DNA from: Halobaculum marinum
GTDB lineage: Archaea; Halobacteriota; Halobacteria; Halobacteriales; Haloferacaceae
Reading direction: 5' to 3'
Length of the DNA: 64,000 nucleotides
NCBI RefSeq assembly: GCF_029338555.1
Contig: NZ_CP119989.1
Coordinates: 1,550,001 to 1,614,000 of the forward strand
The notes below the pieces were generated by a model that saw only the letters and a list, made by a program, of their open reading frames with translations, did not search any database and was not told the DNA's origin. Position 1 is the first letter of the stretch. The number at the start of each line of letters is the position of its first letter. This document shows positions 33,918-42,035 of this stretch, piece after piece. A program made the position numbers and the translations under genes.

Positions 33918-34184
33918 TTAGTCTGCCGCACTTCCCTGCTCGAACGCGTCCTGCTGCAAGAGTCGCTGTGCGGCGAGCCGCTCGACGACCTCCGTCTCCT
34001 CGGCGTCGGGAACGCGGGCGTCGTCGACGAGTCGCACGAGGTAGACGCGCCGCCCGAGCCGGTCGACCACGAGGTTCTGCTGCTCGGGGATCTCGCCGTC
34101 CTCGGTGAGCACGTCGTCGCGTTCGAGTCCTTTCTTCGGGAGCGTCACGAGGCCGCTGCCACTCCGTCGCTGCAGTGTTTGCAT
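33918..34184 (-). CDS. AbrB/SpoVT-like DNA-binding regulator (88 aa)
   Basis: Begins MQTLQRRSGSGLVTLPKKGL, the swapped-hairpin AbrB-type motif (substrate strand, SGSGLVTLPKK turn), followed by an acidic C-terminus (DAEETEVVERLAAQRLLQQ). ATG 34184 is preferred over an upstream in-frame codon because a TATA box lies just ahead of it. It is divergent from the large particle operon and probably regulates it or itself. Confidence 0.75.
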   Translation of the reverse strand: MQTLQRRSGSGLVTLPKKGLERDDVLTEDGEIPEQQNLVVDRLGRRVYLVRLVDDARVPDAEETEVVERLAAQRLLQQDAFEQGSAAD

Positions 34185-34204
34185 ACTACGTCCCACCTGA
34201 TTAT

Positions 34205-34218
34205 CGCATATAAACGGC
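34205..34218 (-). promoter_or_regulatory. TATA box of the AbrB-like gene
   Basis: On the minus strand this reads GGCCGTTTATATGCG, a strong TATA element centred about 27 bp from ATG 34184. The transcript would begin at or very near the start codon, that is, be leaderless, which is common in haloarchaea. Confidence 0.55.
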
Positions 34219-34327
34219 CCGTGCGTACCCATAGCGACACCACGCAGTACCCGTTCAGCGGAGGTTCTAGTCGAGGGGCCAGTTCGTGAATGGTATCGGC
34301 CGGGCTGGGTAGGTCGGCCGGTATGTC

Positions 34328-34483
34328 ATGGGAGACGACGCACTGCCACCGCCAATAGGCGGCACGGACGGTTATCCGGGGCACCGAGTGTTGAGAGCCC
34401 GCGAGCGACCCGTCGACCTCTCGGTTGGCGATGTCGCGAGCGTCGACGACGAGGTCGCCGATCTCGTCGGGGGGCGCGTGTGA
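34328..34483 (+). CDS. Small protein (51 aa), first gene of the particle operon
   Basis: Starts MGDDALPPPIGGTDGYPGHR and ends DEVADLVGGRV. Its TGA overlaps the GTG start of the next gene (GTGA). The C-terminal coding sequence GATCTCGTCGGGG is repeated at the end of the 10-codon frame downstream. No function can be given. Confidence 0.55.
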   Translation: MGDDALPPPIGGTDGYPGHRVLRARERPVDLSVGDVASVDDEVADLVGGRV

Positions 34484-34818
34484 CCAAGGATCAGCCCGAT
34501 CGGACGGCAGTGGCGTTCTTGGTTGGGACGCTGGGCATCGCAACGACGCTCGCGGTAACCTTCGCCGCGTTACCGGCGTACGCGGTGGTCGTGCTGTTCG
34601 GCTACGTCACGCTCCGGGCATCCGAACAGTGGCTCGGGTACGAGCTGTCGCTGATCGGCACCAAGACCGACGAGAACTCGGAGTCTCCGGCTACGGCGAC
34701 CGACGGCGGGGTCACCTCCGAGCGAGAGACGGCCGCCCAACTCGTCGAGGAACACGGGTCGGAAGGGCTCCGGGACGAAGCACTCGTATCGGCGCTCCGC
34801 GGGGAGGACCCGCGATGA
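34480..34818 (+). CDS. Small membrane protein (112 aa)
   Basis: GTG start overlapping the previous stop. Two membrane helices (about 8-30 and 33-52) form a hairpin, followed by a hydrophilic tail that is probably cytoplasmic (TSERETAAQLVEEHGSEGLRD). Part of a run of overlapping small genes in the particle operon. Confidence 0.7.
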   Translation: MTKDQPDRTAVAFLVGTLGIATTLAVTFAALPAYAVVVLFGYVTLRASEQWLGYELSLIGTKTDENSESPATATDGGVTSERETAAQLVEEHGSEGLRDEALVSALRGEDPR

Positions 34819-34847
34819 ACTCCGATCTCGTCGGGGAGCGCGTATGA
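34815..34847 (+). CDS. 10-codon coupling frame MNSDLVGERV
   Basis: A tiny frame with ATG overlapping the upstream stop (ATGA) and TGA overlapping the next ATG (ATGA). It repeats the last residues of the 51-aa protein (DLVGGRV). It may act only as a translational relay between the two longer genes rather than make a functional peptide. Confidence 0.35.
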   Translation: MNSDLVGERV

Positions 34848-35077
34848 CGCTGGCCGACCTGATCGTCGCCGGCCTCGAGGCGGTCAACGAGATCGTCAGG
34901 GAGCTGGTGACGCTGGCCGAGCGTGCGACGGGCTCGAAGCCGGACGAGCAGAACACGCCGCCGGTGACGCCGAGCGCGAAGGCGATCGAGTCGTGGCCGA
35001 CGGAGGAGCACGACGCGCCGCGCCAGGTGTCGCCGCCGTTTCAGGGACATTCGGTACCGCTGGGTGGTGGCTCGTGA
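34844..35077 (+). CDS. Small protein (77 aa) of the particle operon
   Basis: MTLADLIVAGLEAVNEIVRE begins an amphipathic helix of about 30 residues, followed by a Pro/Ser/Glu-rich tail. It has no true membrane span. GTGA overlap with the next gene. Function unknown. Confidence 0.6.
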   Translation: MTLADLIVAGLEAVNEIVRELVTLAERATGSKPDEQNTPPVTPSAKAIESWPTEEHDAPRQVSPPFQGHSVPLGGGS

Positions 35078-35328
35078 GCTTCGCTCGCGCTCGCCGATTC
35101 CTGTCGCCGCCGGTGTGGGCGTGGACTGCGCTCTGGGCGTTCAACACGCTGTTCTACACGCTGATCGCGGTCGATCAGGCGTTGCTGTCGCTCCCGACGG
35201 TGACCCCGATCGAGGCTGGAATCGTGCTCGTCGCAGTCGCGGTCGCCGGCGTAAGTGGGCTGACCGCGGTGCGCGGGGCAATCGAACTGCGGAGTGGTCG
35301 GCCGGAAACCGACTCGACGACGACATGA
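35074..35328 (+). CDS. Small membrane protein (84 aa)
   Basis: GTG start overlapping the previous stop; two membrane helices (about 14-35 and 47-66) with a basic N-terminus (VSFARARRFLSPP). Resembles a membrane-hairpin accessory protein. Coupled by ATGA to the next gene. Confidence 0.65.
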   Translation: MSFARARRFLSPPVWAWTALWAFNTLFYTLIAVDQALLSLPTVTPIEAGIVLVAVAVAGVSGLTAVRGAIELRSGRPETDSTTT

Positions 35329-35441
35329 CTGACAACACAACTCACACGAGAGAGGAATCGACCGACGACGAGCAGATCGAGCGAGTCGACCCGAGCGTGC
35401 GGTGGGTCGACTACGAGAACCACGAGGGCACCGATGTCTAA
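35325..35441 (+). CDS. Acidic small protein (38 aa)
   Basis: Starts MTDNTTHTREESTDDEQIER and ends RWVDYENHEGTDV. It overlaps both neighbours (ATGA upstream, ATGTCTAA downstream), which supports translation. The first half is very acidic; no domain. Confidence 0.5.
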   Translation: MTDNTTHTREESTDDEQIERVDPSVRWVDYENHEGTDV

Positions 35442-36954
35442 GGTGTTCTCCGGGCGGTTCGGAACGTTGCTGGCGGCTGGCATGGTTCTCATGCTGGCGT
35501 TCGCGCCGGCTCTGGGCGCGGCAGTGCCGACGCAGGAGCAGCGCGTGAACATGAACAGCGACTACGCGCACAACCCGACGATCTCGGTGGACAAGGTGAT
35601 CGTCGAGGAGCACCAAGTCGGCGAGATGGGCGGGCTCGAGTGGGTGAACGACTCGGGCGGCGTCGAGACGTTCGACGCTGAACTCAACGCATCGACGAAC
35701 AACTCGTATTCGTACCTGCCGACGCAGGTCGAAGACGAGACGCTGGGCGCGTTCCCACGGACGGGGGACTCCGACGGCAACATCTCGGCGCTGAACTCGT
35801 CGCGGTGGACGAAGGCGGGTGCGAACTCGACTTCGTTCACGGTGACGGACACGTCGGGAGACACGGCGACGGGCGTGGAGTCGGTCTCGTTCGGGACGGA
35901 CGGCACGTTCGGCGCTGGTGACAGCGCGTACGCGGAGTTCACGCTCCCGGAGACAATCACCGACTCGCCGGACAAGCTGTACTTCCAGCAGGTGTTCGAC
36001 GTGTCGGACCTCGAGTCGGGCGCGGAGATCGTCTTCGAGTACCGCGACGCGGGCGGTGACGCGCGACGGGTCGTCGTGAACGGCTCAGCGGACACGAGCG
36101 ACGCCGGCGTGGCGGCGAACCAGACGGGCGAGGGCTTCGTGGCCCAGCCGCAGTCGGGTGAGCTGTCGGTGATCTCGAACGACGACGGGTCGTTCGACGG
36201 TGTCGACAGCGTCCGGGTGTACATCACGGACGGCGACGGGAACATCACCGTCACGGGGCTGAACGCGGAGAAGTCCTCGCAGTGGTCGCTGGGCACCGAG
36301 CGCGTCGACGGCGAGATCTCGAAGGTGACCGAGAAGTCGGAGCCGGGTCGCCTGCGGATCACATCGATGGACTCGATCGGGAGCTGGGCGGCCGACGGGA
36401 TCGTCCACAAGAAGGGCATCCACAACCTCGAGTTCACGGCTGAACTGACGGGCACTGAGGACCGGAACGTCACGTACTCGAAGGCGGAGCAGTACGGCGG
36501 GTACGAGTGGAAACAGGAGTCGTACTACCGGCTTGACCTGCCGAGCGGGTACGACCTGACCTACTACGGCGTCACGTTCGAGGACGAGCAGAAGATGATC
36601 GCGGAGCGCTATGCGCTCGTCGAGGTCGCGGAGGGGACCGACGACACGGCGTTCGCGAACATCACCTCGTGGACGGACAAGACGTCGCTGTACAGCAACG
36701 CGAAGCCGGAGACGACGCACACGCTCGACGACACCGTCGAGATCGGGAAGACGTACGTCTTCCACTCGGTGAAGCTGATCACCGCCGACGAGAAGACGGA
36801 CCTGATGACGCCGCAGGAGGGCGACTCAGGCAAGGGAACCGGCTTCTGGGGCTCGAACAACCCGATCGCACAGTTCGCCTCGTGGGTGATCTCCGCACTC
36901 GTCGCAGTCGGGGGCATCGTCGGCCTGAAGCGCCGGAACTCGGCGGGGGCGTGA
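35434..36954 (+). CDS. Surface protein 1 with signal peptide and C-terminal membrane anchor (506 aa)
   Basis: An N-terminal signal peptide (hydrophobic 9-28, ending near ALGAA) is followed by about 440 extracellular residues, beta-rich, with many N-glycosylation sequons (NNS, NSS, NGS, NIT, NVT). A single helix near the end (FASWVISALVAVGGIVGL) precedes a basic tail (KRRNSAGA). This topology is that of a virion spike or envelope protein, or an S-layer-like surface protein. Its place in an operon with an ATPase and small membrane proteins favours a particle component. No sequence family recognised. Confidence 0.8.
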   Translation: MSKVFSGRFGTLLAAGMVLMLAFAPALGAAVPTQEQRVNMNSDYAHNPTISVDKVIVEEHQVGEMGGLEWVNDSGGVETFDAELNASTNNSYSYLPTQVEDETLGAFPRTGDSDGNISALNSSRWTKAGANSTSFTVTDTSGDTATGVESVSFGTDGTFGAGDSAYAEFTLPETITDSPDKLYFQQVFDVSDLESGAEIVFEYRDAGGDARRVVVNGSADTSDAGVAANQTGEGFVAQPQSGELSVISNDDGSFDGVDSVRVYITDGDGNITVTGLNAEKSSQWSLGTERVDGEISKVTEKSEPGRLRITSMDSIGSWAADGIVHKKGIHNLEFTAELTGTEDRNVTYSKAEQYGGYEWKQESYYRLDLPSGYDLTYYGVTFEDEQKMIAERYALVEVAEGTDDTAFANITSWTDKTSLYSNAKPETTHTLDDTVEIGKTYVFHSVKLITADEKTDLMTPQEGDSGKGTGFWGSNNPIAQFASWVISALVAVGGIVGLKRRNSAGA

Positions 36955-36955
36955 T

Positions 36956-37504
36956 GTGTCCGCCGAGTTCGACTCCGGCTCGAGCGGCGGGGGTGACTCG
37001 ACTGTGAGCAGTAGCAGCAGCGGCGACGACAGCGCCTCGCTCGTCTCGACCGGCAAGGCGTACATCATCGGCTCGGAAGACGTCGGCACGGGCCAGAACG
37101 AGGGCACGTTCGGCGCGGTCCTCTTACAGACGATCTCCGGGGTCGTGTTCTTCGTCGGAACGGCGATCACGGCGTTGGGCCAGTCCATCGTGTTCGCAGT
37201 GACGAACCCGCTGTCCCAGCTGGGGATCGGCAGTGGCGACATCATCTCGTCGGTGACGTCGTCGCCCGCGGACTTCGTGGACTCGCTGTTCGACACGGCG
37301 GCTCAGACGGCCCAAACGGGGCCGTGGGCCCAACTCGGGATCTTCCTGCCGGTCGCCGGCTCGGTGGTGATGGTGATGACACTCGGCGTCGTCCTGTGGT
37401 GGATGAACCGGCGGGACTCGGACCTGCCGGGGCTGGGTGTCGACCTGCCGCTGATCGGCGAGTCGACCGAGACGGAGGCAGAGGACGACGAGGAGGTGCT
37501 GTAA
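36956..37504 (+). CDS. Membrane protein (182 aa) of the particle operon
   Basis: GTG start one base after the previous stop. A Ser/Gly-rich N-terminus precedes two or three membrane helices (FGAVLLQTISGVVFFVGTAI, then LGIFLPVAGSVVMVMTLGVV). It ends in an acidic tail (STETEAEDDEEVL). Probably an integral component of the particle membrane (inference). Confidence 0.7.
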   Translation: MSAEFDSGSSGGGDSTVSSSSSGDDSASLVSTGKAYIIGSEDVGTGQNEGTFGAVLLQTISGVVFFVGTAITALGQSIVFAVTNPLSQLGIGSGDIISSVTSSPADFVDSLFDTAAQTAQTGPWAQLGIFLPVAGSVVMVMTLGVVLWWMNRRDSDLPGLGVDLPLIGESTETEAEDDEEVL

Positions 37505-37507
37505 GCC

Positions 37508-37873
37508 GTGCCCCCCGAGGACACGCTGTTCGAGCAGTCCGAGCAGTACGTGGGCGAGGGGGGCCGTGTGGACGCTGGCGCGCTCGTGACGCGGCTGGGA
37601 ACGGCTGCGGTCTACACGGTGTCGTCAGGACTACTCGCGATCGGAGCCGCTGCGATAGCAGTTCCCCGCCGGCTCGTAGAGGCGTACGGCAGCTTCTACG
37701 GGGACTACGTCGGAATCGCACTGGGCGGGATCGCGGACGCCTCCGACACTGCATGGCAGGTGGCCGCCCAGGAGGCGAGCGAACTGGGCGTCTTCGCGCC
37801 GGTGCTGCTCGTCGTGGTGATGCTGGCGTCGATCACGATCGCGACCGCGATCGCGGAGGGCGGCGATGAGTAG
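37508..37873 (+). CDS. Membrane protein (121 aa) of the particle operon
   Basis: GTG start 4 bp after the previous stop. Two membrane helices (about 30-52 and 93-117) flank a polar middle region (VEAYGSFYGDYVGIALGGIA). The stop overlaps the next gene by 8 bp. Confidence 0.65.
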   Translation: MPPEDTLFEQSEQYVGEGGRVDAGALVTRLGTAAVYTVSSGLLAIGAAAIAVPRRLVEAYGSFYGDYVGIALGGIADASDTAWQVAAQEASELGVFAPVLLVVVMLASITIATAIAEGGDE

Positions 37874-38429
37874 CAGTCCGTCGTACGACTCGGACACGAC
37901 GGGGTCTGGCGACTCGATCGACACCGACCGGCTGGCCTCGAGCACGGAGACGGACACGAGCGACACCGGAGGCAGCGGCGACGGTGGCCTCCTGTCAGGC
38001 AGCACCAGGGAGACGCTGGCGAAGTTCGCCGCGGCGCCCGGTGCGTTCATCCTGACCTACGTGGTCCGCGAGGTCGTCTTCCGCCCGGCAGCCGCTGGGC
38101 TGGGTCTGATCGACCTGGGCCTGTCGCTCGTCCGCGACGGCTGGGCGATGATCCCGGACCTGCTGTTCGGGACACCGACGAACCCGGGCCCGCTGACCGA
38201 CGCCGCGGAGACGGTGTTCATCATCCCGCGGTCGGTGACCGGTGCGCTCGAGAACAGCCTCGCAGGACTCGGACTCGGAGCGCCACTGGTGTTCGCGTTC
38301 GGGATCTTGATTCAGACGGCGTTCCTGTTCGCGCTCCTGTTCGGCGGGCACGCGGTGCTCGTCTCGGCGATTCCGGGTGCGAGCGGGGTCACGAACACGG
38401 TCGGCGAAGTGTGGGGGAGAATCCGATGA
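37866..38429 (+). CDS. Membrane protein (187 aa) of the particle operon
   Basis: A Ser/Thr/Asp-rich N-terminus of about 50 residues, probably disordered, is followed by three or four membrane helices, among them GAFILTYVVREVVF and LVFAFGILIQTAFLFALLFG. ATGA overlap with the next gene. Confidence 0.65.
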   Translation: MSSSPSYDSDTTGSGDSIDTDRLASSTETDTSDTGGSGDGGLLSGSTRETLAKFAAAPGAFILTYVVREVVFRPAAAGLGLIDLGLSLVRDGWAMIPDLLFGTPTNPGPLTDAAETVFIIPRSVTGALENSLAGLGLGAPLVFAFGILIQTAFLFALLFGGHAVLVSAIPGASGVTNTVGEVWGRIR

Positions 38430-38689
38430 GCAAGCAACAGAAAGCAGAAGCGGCGGGTCTCGGGCTCGGCATAGTGTCCCTTCTGGGGACGTTCGTGTCG
38501 ATGCTGGACCCGACGTTCCTGATCTCGACTGCCGACCTCTGGTACCCGATGGTGTCGTACACGGCTCGCTACGGGCCGGACATCCCGGGGATCCCGATGG
38601 CGGCCGTGCTGACGGTGGCGACGACGGTCTTCGTCAGCGCGATGGCGTACAGGCTGTACGAACGGCGGAAAGCGACTCAGAAGACATGA
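38426..38689 (+). CDS. Small membrane protein (87 aa)
   Basis: MSKQQKAEAAGLGLGIVSLL opens the first helix; a second spans about 55-75, followed by a basic tail (YRLYERRKATQKT). ATG 38426 is selected because it overlaps the previous stop by ATGA; an upstream in-frame GTG would overlap more. Confidence 0.65.
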   Translation: MSKQQKAEAAGLGLGIVSLLGTFVSMLDPTFLISTADLWYPMVSYTARYGPDIPGIPMAAVLTVATTVFVSAMAYRLYERRKATQKT

Positions 38690-38796
38690 GACACGATACA
38701 CACAGAACGGAAGAACAGCGCCGTGCGAGCGCCGTCTCCGACGGCGTGGGCGCGGGAACGGCGGACACGGCGGAGGTGACGGGATGCCGTCGATGA
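38686..38796 (+). CDS. Small hydrophilic peptide (36 aa)
   Basis: MRHDTHRTEEQRRASAVSDG start; ATGA overlap upstream and a 13-bp overlap with the next gene. The overlaps make it a plausible gene, but its sequence has no recognisable feature and it could be only a coupling frame. Confidence 0.4.
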   Translation: MRHDTHRTEEQRRASAVSDGVGAGTADTAEVTGCRR

Positions 38797-39200
38797 TGGC
38801 GATCGCCGCCGTCGTCGGCGTGCTGTTCCTGCTCGGCCTCGCGTTCGTGCTCCTCGAGGAGCGCTACGACGACGTCGACTACGAGGGTCGGGCGGTCGCG
38901 GCGGGCTCGCGGACGAAGAAGGCCGCGAAGGCGGCTGGCGGGCTCGCAGGCATCGGGATCGTCTCGCTCGCTGGGTCGGCGTGGCAGGCGGGCGTGGACA
39001 TCATGACGTACGTCGCGATGCTCGTCGACATCGGCGCACAGTCGCCGCTCGGCGCTGCGGGGATCGTGAACGTCGGGCTCGTCGGCTTCGGCATCACCGA
39101 CTGGTTCGGACCGATCCGCGCGGCGGGAATCCTGCTCATGATCATGGGCGCCGGCGGCGTGTGGAAGATCCAGCAGCGGAAGAACGGGAGGGCCGCCTAA
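38784..39200 (+). CDS. Membrane protein (138 aa) of the particle operon
   Basis: Helix one is at the N-terminus (AIAAVVGVLFLLGLAFVLLE), followed by an acidic-basic loop. Two or three more helices follow, one near GIVNVGLVGFGITDWFGPI and one near AGILLMIMGAGGVW. The tail is basic (KIQQRKNGRAA). The next gene begins two bases after the stop. Confidence 0.65.
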   Translation: MPSMMAIAAVVGVLFLLGLAFVLLEERYDDVDYEGRAVAAGSRTKKAAKAAGGLAGIGIVSLAGSAWQAGVDIMTYVAMLVDIGAQSPLGAAGIVNVGLVGFGITDWFGPIRAAGILLMIMGAGGVWKIQQRKNGRAA

Positions 39201-39201
39201 G

Positions 39202-41205
39202 ATGGGACGCGGGTCCGGTGAGCGCCGTCGGTCCACGGTCGTGATCCTGGCGGCGTTGCTGGTGGCGGCGGCCTTCGTGCCGGCGGCGAGTGCAGCAACT
39301 GGTGCGGCGTCCTCGAGCAGCGGCGTCGCACTCCAACAGGACGGCGACAGTGTGAACACGACGACGGTGTCCTCGCCGGACCACACGTACGAGTCGCTGT
39401 CGCGGACGGCTGCGCACCCGAACGGGGCGCCGCCGTCGATCCGTCCGTCTGGGTCGTACGCGGAGTACGCGATCAAGCACCTTCCGACGGGGCTGTTCTA
39501 CTTCGACGGCTTCGAGCAGTACGCGGGGCGGGGCACGAAGATCGAGCGGACGTCGTTCGAGTTCTGGTCGAAGCGACCGTATCAGACGGCCTCGAACCCG
39601 ATCCCGGACAAGACGGTGACGCTCCACACGGTGATCTGGAAGAAGAAGACGGTGACCGTGACGGAGAACAACCAGACACGCCAGGAGCCGATCGCGACGA
39701 ACATCACGGAGACGAAGCACACGCTGACGCTGGGTCCGGGCTACACGACGCACGACATCGAACTCCCGAAGAAGTGGGACTCGTCGTACCGGCTGACGGT
39801 GTTCGTGGCGTCTGAGTCGGACACGGCGCGGTGGCAGTACACGTACAACCCCAGCAAGACGGCGAAGGTCGTTCCGGCGCAGTCGTCGGGCGCGCGAACG
39901 CTGTACATCGCGGCGCTGTTCGGCGTTGCGGCGCTGGCGGCCGGAGTCTCGCTGAAGGGATCACGTGGGCTGCTGAAGAAGGCGGGCGCGGGCCCGGACA
40001 TCTCGCTGCTGGTGTGGGGCCTGCTCGTCGTCCCTGGCGCGTTCGTCGTGTTCTTCGTGCTCGGGTGGGACTGGACGATCCAGCAACTCGTCACGGCGCC
40101 GTGGCTGTTCCCGATCATGCTGGGGTGCGTGGTCGGGTTCATGGCGACGGTGTGGTTCGGGGACTACACGTTCACGGACCTGTTCGTCCGGCTGAAACTG
40201 GACGACAACATCCCGGACTACGCGCCGATGGACGTGCCGAACGAGACCGCCCCTACGGGGCGGGGCGTCGTCGACGTCGAGGTGCGGGAGATCTCGACGC
40301 TGACCGACGGGGGCGTGACGGCGACCGGGAAGGCCGGCCAGATGCAGGCGGTCGTCGACTCGTTCAAGCAGTCGATGTCGTCGGGCGGGGCGTCCTCGAG
40401 GAGCGAGCGATACGAGCGGACTCCGGGAACGACCCAGGAGCTGTCGCTCGCGGACATCCCGGGCGTGATCAGCGCGGACGTCGTGCCCCGGAAGATGACT
40501 CGCTACGAGGACGGCTCGATCGGGCCGATCCGCTCGGGGATCTCGGCGTTCCTCGCTCGAGCGAAGGGAGCGGCGACGAAACTGAAGACGGACGGGAACC
40601 CGCACAACCGCATCGGCGTCGACAAGGGGCCGTACGAGAACCTGTACTTCGTCGATCCGGAGTACGAGCAGGTGATCGACCACAAGCCGGAGTCGTGGAC
40701 GTTCAACTTCCCGAAGCTCCTCGAGAAGCGCGTCGACGAGGACGACGTCGCGTCGTGGGTCGTGAACTGGAAGGCGGTGATCGGCGGGCCGCTCGCACTC
40801 GCGACGGGCTGGGTGTTCGGGTCGCTGACGCTGGATAACGGCCCGCTGGGTGCGGTGCTGATCGCGCTGGCGCTGACGTGGATGTACGTCGTGGAGCCGC
40901 GCGAGTCGTGGGCGTACACCGAGCTATCGCCGATCCACTACGACCGGGTCGTCGAGGTCGTGATGTCGCACGCGTCGGCGCTGTCGGAGGTCTCGTCGCT
41001 CGAGGACTCGTGGAACGGCTGGGTCAACAGCGAGACGAAGCGGCGTGCGGAGCGCCGCCGGCTCGCGGACGCGAAGTCGAAAACGCAGTCGGAGGCTATC
41101 AACGAGGAGTTCCTCGCCTCGGAGTCGAACGAGGAGGAGGACTTCAACGCCGACAGCCGGTCGCGTGACGTCCACCAGGACGACGGGCGAGGTGGTCGGC
41201 GATGA
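39202..41205 (+). CDS. Large membrane protein (667 aa) with signal peptide
   Basis: A signal sequence (STVVILAALLVAAAFVPAAS) leads into an extracellular domain of about 200 residues with Thr/Lys-rich beta strands. Three membrane helices follow in about 235-330 (LYIAALFGVAALAAGVSL and neighbours), then a long cytoplasmic region of about 190 residues. Two more helices (about 535-575) come next. The C-terminal tail is charged and coiled-coil-like (SETKRRAERRRLADAKSKTQ). It may link surface proteins outside to the ATPase inside (inference). Overlaps the next gene by ATGA. Confidence 0.75.
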   Translation: MGRGSGERRRSTVVILAALLVAAAFVPAASAATGAASSSSGVALQQDGDSVNTTTVSSPDHTYESLSRTAAHPNGAPPSIRPSGSYAEYAIKHLPTGLFYFDGFEQYAGRGTKIERTSFEFWSKRPYQTASNPIPDKTVTLHTVIWKKKTVTVTENNQTRQEPIATNITETKHTLTLGPGYTTHDIELPKKWDSSYRLTVFVASESDTARWQYTYNPSKTAKVVPAQSSGARTLYIAALFGVAALAAGVSLKGSRGLLKKAGAGPDISLLVWGLLVVPGAFVVFFVLGWDWTIQQLVTAPWLFPIMLGCVVGFMATVWFGDYTFTDLFVRLKLDDNIPDYAPMDVPNETAPTGRGVVDVEVREISTLTDGGVTATGKAGQMQAVVDSFKQSMSSGGASSRSERYERTPGTTQELSLADIPGVISADVVPRKMTRYEDGSIGPIRSGISAFLARAKGAATKLKTDGNPHNRIGVDKGPYENLYFVDPEYEQVIDHKPESWTFNFPKLLEKRVDEDDVASWVVNWKAVIGGPLALATGWVFGSLTLDNGPLGAVLIALALTWMYVVEPRESWAYTELSPIHYDRVVEVVMSHASALSEVSSLEDSWNGWVNSETKRRAERRRLADAKSKTQSEAINEEFLASESNEEEDFNADSRSRDVHQDDGRGGRR

Positions 41206-42035
41206 GCGTCGAGGAGATCTCGGAGGCGGATGCGGAGCTGGCCGCGGAGGTCGAGACCGTGCTCGAGGACGCACCCGTCGACGCGATGGGCCGGCGAGCG
41301 CTGGCGACGATCTCGGAGGGGGGCGTCGAACTGATCGCGGACGCGGTGACGCCGTTCGAGGACCGCCGCGCCGTGATCGAGTGGATGACGAGATGTACCG
41401 TCCACTCGCTCGGCGAACTCCCCGAGACGTGGTTCACGGCGTCCGACAGCAGCGAGGTCGAGACAGCGGTGCTGTTCGACCGCGTGATGATGTCGGCGCT
41501 GCTGGGGCGCCCGTGGGGCGATGTCGGCGCCGTCGACGACGACTGGGCGCGCGAGGAACGGCTCGCGCTCGTCGCGAAGGACGTGCTCCCGGCGATGCAC
41601 GCGGGCGTCCGCGAGATCCGCTGGAGCGCGACGGACTACTCGGCGCCGGCGTCGAAGATGGACCCGGACCCGCTGAACCAGCGGCACCCGGCGATGCGCC
41701 CGGGGCTGACCGACCTCCTCGAGCGCGCCGAGTGGCTCGTCGAACAGCTGCTCGATGGGTTCGGCTCCGGGGCGGAGTACCTGTCGTGGGCGTCGTTCGC
41801 GACGACGGCGACGTACGGCGAGTTGGACCGCGAGGTCGCCCGCGGGGCGTACTTCGAGACGGGGATCCGGTCGGCGCTGATCCGCAACGGCGGCGACGGC
41901 GACCGGTTCACTCGGGAGAACTGGGCCGCGCGGTACCTGCTCCCAGCGATCACGCGAGCAGCCGCGCAGGAGGCGTCACGAGGCGCCGAGAAGGACGAAG
42001 CGGCAGAGAAGGACACGAGTATCCCACAGACATGA
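41202..42035 (+). CDS. Soluble helical protein (277 aa) preceding the ATPase
   Basis: Largely alpha-helical, acidic, no membrane segment: EISEADAELAAEVETVLEDA at the start and RAAAQEASRGAEKDEAAEKD near the end. Sandwiched between the large membrane protein and the ATPase with 4-bp overlaps on both sides, so it probably belongs to the same complex. Family not recognised. Confidence 0.7.
   Translation: MSVEEISEADAELAAEVETVLEDAPVDAMGRRALATISEGGVELIADAVTPFEDRRAVIEWMTRCTVHSLGELPETWFTASDSSEVETAVLFDRVMMSALLGRPWGDVGAVDDDWAREERLALVAKDVLPAMHAGVREIRWSATDYSAPASKMDPDPLNQRHPAMRPGLTDLLERAEWLVEQLLDGFGSGAEYLSWASFATTATYGELDREVARGAYFETGIRSALIRNGGDGDRFTRENWAARYLLPAITRAAAQEASRGAEKDEAAEKDTSIPQT

Noticed and set aside
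34425-34847. 140-codon frame spanning the start of the particle operon
   Set aside because: Out of frame with the coupled small genes; only its last 10 codons form the short relay frame.
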